From Anaerolineae bacterium (GTDB lineage: Bacteria; Chloroflexota; Anaerolineae; Aggregatilineales; Phototrophicaceae): DNA of 8,755 nt. Below are positions 5,842-8,755 of this stretch, in pieces. The position numbers and the translations under genes are program-made. The DNA lies in the NCBI GenBank assembly GCA_028284565.1, contig JANQRM010000437.1:1-8755 (forward strand). The letters run 5' to 3'. Position 1 is the first letter of the stretch. Each line of letters starts with the position of its first letter. The notes beneath the pieces were generated by a model. That model did no database searches, had not been told where the DNA came from, and was given only the letters and a program-made list of their open reading frames with translations.

Positions 5842-8755
5842 CTAATCAGCTGGGAAGATGGTGAAGGTCGAGCCAGCACTACGTCCGTAGACTTCGGGGA
5901 AGTAGAACTCTTGCCCCGTTGCTGGGATGACGTTGTATGTGCCTTCTACTCCCGGACGGATAGCGTAGACGTATTCGTACGTTCCGGCGGGGAGATAGGT
6001 GCTGTAGAGAACGACTTTTTCATCGCGGAATTCGATATTGCTAAACCACCACCAGCCCCAGCCTCTGCTGAGTGGGTTGCTGGTATCCAAGCCCGGACGT
6101 GTGCCGATTTGCTGGCTAGTCTCAAGGTTGGGATTGATGGCTTCTGCACCCGCCGGAAGTGGGTCTTCGATGACGACATAGTGCAGGTCGTTGGGTGCGA
6201 TGATGGTCAAGCGGACTTGGACGACATCCCCCACTTTGGCGGTGGTGATGGGGACTTTGTCGGGGTCGCCGAGCAAGTTGTAGCGTCGTTCAATGATAAT
6301 ACCCCGATTGAGTGCTTCGACCTCTGGGACGGGCAGGAAGGCACGGAGATGGGCGGTGTAGTAGAGTGCGCCATCGCCTGCACTGCGGTCAAATAGCAAG
6401 TTGTTGGCTTCGCCTTTGAGCAGGTCTTCTACTTCAACAACGAGGGTTTGACGGTCACTCACAGTTGCTTGGGTGGCAAAGCCGTCGGTAAGTGTCTGGC
6501 TATTGAGTGAGACACTGTAGCTGTAGTCGGGTCGGAGTTCGCCAGAAGCCATCATCCAGTCGGTGAGTGCCATGACTGCCCATGCGGTCTCTTGGGTAGT
6601 TTCCCATGCGTCGGCGCGACGTTGGACAATCAGGTGACGGACGACACCGGGTAACAAATCGCTATCTGGGCGAAGGCGAATCAGGGTGCTGAGGATAATC
6701 GCGTTGGTGCGAACATCGGTGTTCCAGTTGTAGTAGTCGCGTCCGTTTTCATCCCAATGAATCCCAGTTGCACTGAGTACAGCTTGTCCCAGAATGTCGC
6801 TCATGATGACATCGGTACGGCTGGTTTCGGTTGGGTCGATGATGTTGAGCGTCTGTGCAAGGAAGGCTTGGGCATAGAGACTCAGACGGTTGCGATTGCT
6901 ATAGAGTGTTACGGTGCGGGCGACATCGGCATCCCCAGCATACGCCAGCGCATACAGCAAGAAGGCTTGTCGGTCTAAACGCCATGATGCGATTTCCAAA
7001 TCGGGCGTGACGAGTTGTCCTTTGAGATAGCTCCGCGCGCGATTGATGACCGATTCGCTGATATTGAAGCCTTGTCGTTGTGCTTCGACCAAGCCGATAA
7101 GCGCGTAGGCTGTCGTGAGTGGATTGCTCGCATCGGTGACGAACCATCCCCAACCGCCATTGGTTTTTTGCTCAGCATAGAGCTTTTGTAGGGCGAAGTT
7201 GACCGCGTTATCCAGTTGCGCCTCCAAGCTAACATCAGCAAGACCGAGTTCATTGAGTGCGCGGAAAGTGATGATATTCGGTAAGAAGCGACTCACCGTC
7301 TGCTCGATACATTGGTGCGGATAGTTGCGGAGGTAACTCAAGCCGTCGAGTGTGGTCGAAGCGAGGGATTGGTCTACGTTGATGGTTAGCTCGCCTTGTG
7401 TGACATCGAAGCGACGCGGTAGCAAGATGGATTCCATTCGTGCATCTTCGGTGCGGAGGACTCCGGCTGTGCCAACGGTTTCAGGGACTTCGTACTTGTA
7501 GATGGGCAAATTGCCATCGAAATCCATGCTAACGGGTGAAACCGAAGCATCTTGGTATTGTCCGGCATCGGCGATGAAGACGAGATTGACAAGTTCGACA
7601 TCCTCCACGACGACATCCCATGTGACCCGTCCGCGACTGTCGGCGGGAATGGTAATGATTTGGGAGACATCATCGTTGACAGTTACTCCCGAACTACGCA
7701 AGGTCACGGAGACGGTTTGCTCTCCCATCGTGTTGTTGTTGACGACTGCGCCAACTCGCACATGGTCGCCGACGACAAAGAAGCGTGGGGTGACGGGTCG
7801 AACAATCAGAGGTCGGGTACTTAGTAGGTCGAAGGTGGTTTCGCCGACGAGAGTCAGTCCATCGCGCCCGTCGGTTAAGGCGCGGGCATCGAGTCGCCAT
7901 GTTGTTAAGTTATCGGGCAAGCGCACATCAATCGTGGCAATACCATTTTCATCGGTGACAACGGATGGATTCCAATAAGGTGTGTCGATGAATTCCCCGC
8001 GAATATCGACAATGCCTGCATCAAAGACACCGCCTCCGCCACCTTTGGCTTCTTGAAGATCGTTGGTGAGGACATCGGTGTTGACGGTCAGAGGAGTCGA
8101 AGTCCGCACGGCGAGTCCCTGTGTGTTATAGAAGTAAGTCAGTAAGGGACCGCTGTTAGGTCCGAGAATAGAGAGGGATGCCAAGTCGGTCACGCCCACG
8201 CCGATTTCAGCAACAACGGGGTCGCCTTTGAAGTCAGTCACTTCAAGGGTGTATTCAACCGTCTCTTGGGGTGCGGCGCGTTCACGGTCTGCAGAGACTT
8301 CGATATGGAGTTCTTTCTGGGATATATCGACACCGAGCGCAATTGCCCCCATGCGATAATCGACAACGGGTGTGTTTTCATCCACACCTTTTATCAGGAA
8401 GACGCTCACATAGATGTTGGGTGCATGTTCGGGTGTGATTTCGAGTTCGTAGACATAGGAGTTGCTGTCCATCGTGACATGCTCGACGCTGAGTACCCCA
8501 CCGCGTTCTACGGAGATGAGGGCTTCGGTTGCGCCTTGGAAGGGTGAGGTGATGAGAATCTCAGCTTGGTCGCCGACGTTGTATTCTTCTTGGTCGGCAA
8601 TGAGGTCAATGGTGAAGTCATTGCTTTGTCGCCATGAGACATAGGAACGACTAGACACCCACATGCCTGTTGAGGAACGGACTCGATTACCATTTTCGTC
8701 ACGGGTGGTGATGATGATTTGGAATATCCCGCCATTGGGTGGTGTGAAAGCATAG
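5842..8755 (-). CDS. Alpha-2-macroglobulin family protein with thioester, C-terminal part
   Basis: The frame runs open to the right edge, so only the last 970 residues are seen and the start is outside. The ATG at 8664 is not the start: residues before it (TPPNGGIFQIIITTRDENGN) continue the same beta-domain pattern. Bacterial alpha-2-macroglobulins are large secreted or membrane-tethered proteins that trap attacking proteases. Cleavage of a bait region exposes a Cys-Gln thioester that bonds to the attacker. Seen here, N to C: beta-rich macroglobulin domains; a glycine-rich stretch that may be the bait; RGEFIDTPYWNP and TDENG before LPDNLTTWR, the usual alpha-2-macroglobulin core signature; the thioester motif PHQCIEQ; a helical thioester domain with NGGWGWF; and a C-terminal beta domain with VVIEDPLPAG. 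Signal peptide or lipobox cannot be seen. The usual bacterial partner pbpC is not in the window. The stop is TAG. Confidence 0.93.
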   Translation of the reverse strand, partial: YAFTPPNGGIFQIIITTRDENGNRVRSSTGMWVSSRSYVSWRQSNDFTIDLIADQEEYNVGDQAEILITSPFQGATEALISVERGGVLSVEHVTMDSNSYVYELEITPEHAPNIYVSVFLIKGVDENTPVVDYRMGAIALGVDISQKELHIEVSADRERAAPQETVEYTLEVTDFKGDPVVAEIGVGVTDLASLSILGPNSGPLLTYFYNTQGLAVRTSTPLTVNTDVLTNDLQEAKGGGGGVFDAGIVDIRGEFIDTPYWNPSVVTDENGIATIDVRLPDNLTTWRLDARALTDGRDGLTLVGETTFDLLSTRPLIVRPVTPRFFVVGDHVRVGAVVNNNTMGEQTVSVTLRSSGVTVNDDVSQIITIPADSRGRVTWDVVVEDVELVNLVFIADAGQYQDASVSPVSMDFDGNLPIYKYEVPETVGTAGVLRTEDARMESILLPRRFDVTQGELTINVDQSLASTTLDGLSYLRNYPHQCIEQTVSRFLPNIITFRALNELGLADVSLEAQLDNAVNFALQKLYAEQKTNGGWGWFVTDASNPLTTAYALIGLVEAQRQGFNISESVINRARSYLKGQLVTPDLEIASWRLDRQAFLLYALAYAGDADVARTVTLYSNRNRLSLYAQAFLAQTLNIIDPTETSRTDVIMSDILGQAVLSATGIHWDENGRDYYNWNTDVRTNAIILSTLIRLRPDSDLLPGVVRHLIVQRRADAWETTQETAWAVMALTDWMMASGELRPDYSYSVSLNSQTLTDGFATQATVSDRQTLVVEVEDLLKGEANNLLFDRSAGDGALYYTAHLRAFLPVPEVEALNRGIIIERRYNLLGDPDKVPITTAKVGDVVQVRLTIIAPNDLHYVVIEDPLPAGAEAINPNLETSQQIGTRPGLDTSNPLSRGWGWWWFSNIEFRDEKVVLYSTYLPAGTYEYVYAIRPGVEGTYNVIPATGQEFYFPEVYGRSAGSTFTIFPAD
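7300..7311 (-). other. Thioester motif CIEQ of the alpha-2-macroglobulin
   Basis: The codons TGT ATC GAG CAG encode C-I-E-Q inside YPHQCIEQTVSRF. In this family the Cys side chain and the Gln side chain form the internal thioester. Both residues are present, so the protein belongs to the thioester-bearing class rather than the class that has lost it. Confidence 0.9.
8002..8110 (-). other. Candidate bait region with five-glycine run
   Basis: Between the macroglobulin domains and the RGEF..DT..W core signature lies a low-complexity stretch: TSTPLTVNTDVLTNDLQEAK, then five Gly (codons 8029-8043), then VFDAGIVDI. This is where bacterial alpha-2-macroglobulins carry the protease-cleaved bait. It offers Lys, Phe, Leu and acidic sites to different proteases. 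The boundaries are approximate. Confidence 0.5.

Noticed and set aside
7502..7978. 158-codon plus-strand open frame, Ser/Thr/Arg-rich
   Set aside because: It is antisense to the alpha-2-macroglobulin gene; the biased composition follows from the complementary codons.
8662..8664. ATG at 8664 as the start of the alpha-2-macroglobulin gene
   Set aside because: The frame stays open to the edge with matching beta-domain sequence, and no ribosome site precedes this ATG.
1..8755. CRISPR, tRNA, rRNA, insertion sequences, toxin-antitoxin or known defence operons
   Set aside because: I saw no regularly spaced repeats, no cloverleaf-like sequence, no transposase motifs and no recognised toxin or nuclease motifs.

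Overview
The window is ordinary bacterial chromosome with moderate GC. It carries two gene blocks that converge near position 2320. No rRNA, tRNA, CRISPR array, transposase or phage gene is visible. The protein flavour suggests a Chloroflexota bacterium, perhaps Anaerolineae-like: a FemX-like FemAB acyltransferase, a zinc-ribbon/one-TM/Cys-rich protein, a TPR/one-TM/beta-sandwich protein and a thioester-type alpha-2-macroglobulin. This placement rests on recalled family resemblance, not on a search, and is only moderately sure.

Plus-strand block (1-2317). The 3' end of a small protein of the family often labelled 'ADP-ribosylation/crystallin J1' overlaps the next gene by ATGA. That gene is a complete FemA/FemB-type peptidoglycan bridge acyltransferase (345-1418). 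About 30 bases further on is an alpha/beta hydrolase of the epoxide hydrolase type with a complete set of catalytic residues (1448-2317). The three are probably co-transcribed.

Minus-strand block (8755 down to 2324), in order of transcription: the C-terminal ~970 residues of an alpha-2-macroglobulin family protein with an intact thioester motif and a glycine-rich candidate bait segment (start lies beyond the right edge); a spacer holding a 10-bp-stem palindrome of the CCCCTCTCC type; a small unrecognised protein (5372-5713); a short spacer with a 7-bp inverted repeat; a TPR/one-TM/extracytoplasmic beta-domain protein (4324-5229); a 400-base spacer with small inverted repeats and no convincing gene; a double zinc-ribbon, one-TM protein with a Cys-rich outer domain (2858-3922); and, 3 bases later, an AT-rich unrecognised protein with two C-terminal membrane helices (2324-2854).

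How the genes may work together: most recognisable products act at or outside the cell envelope (cell-wall cross-bridge synthesis, protease trapping by alpha-2-macroglobulin, two membrane proteins with an inner interaction domain and an outer domain). The repeated N-in/C-out design of the zinc-ribbon and TPR proteins, next to an alpha-2-macroglobulin, is the most interesting arrangement. A shared envelope-surveillance role is inference only. I found no clear evidence of a wholly new system.
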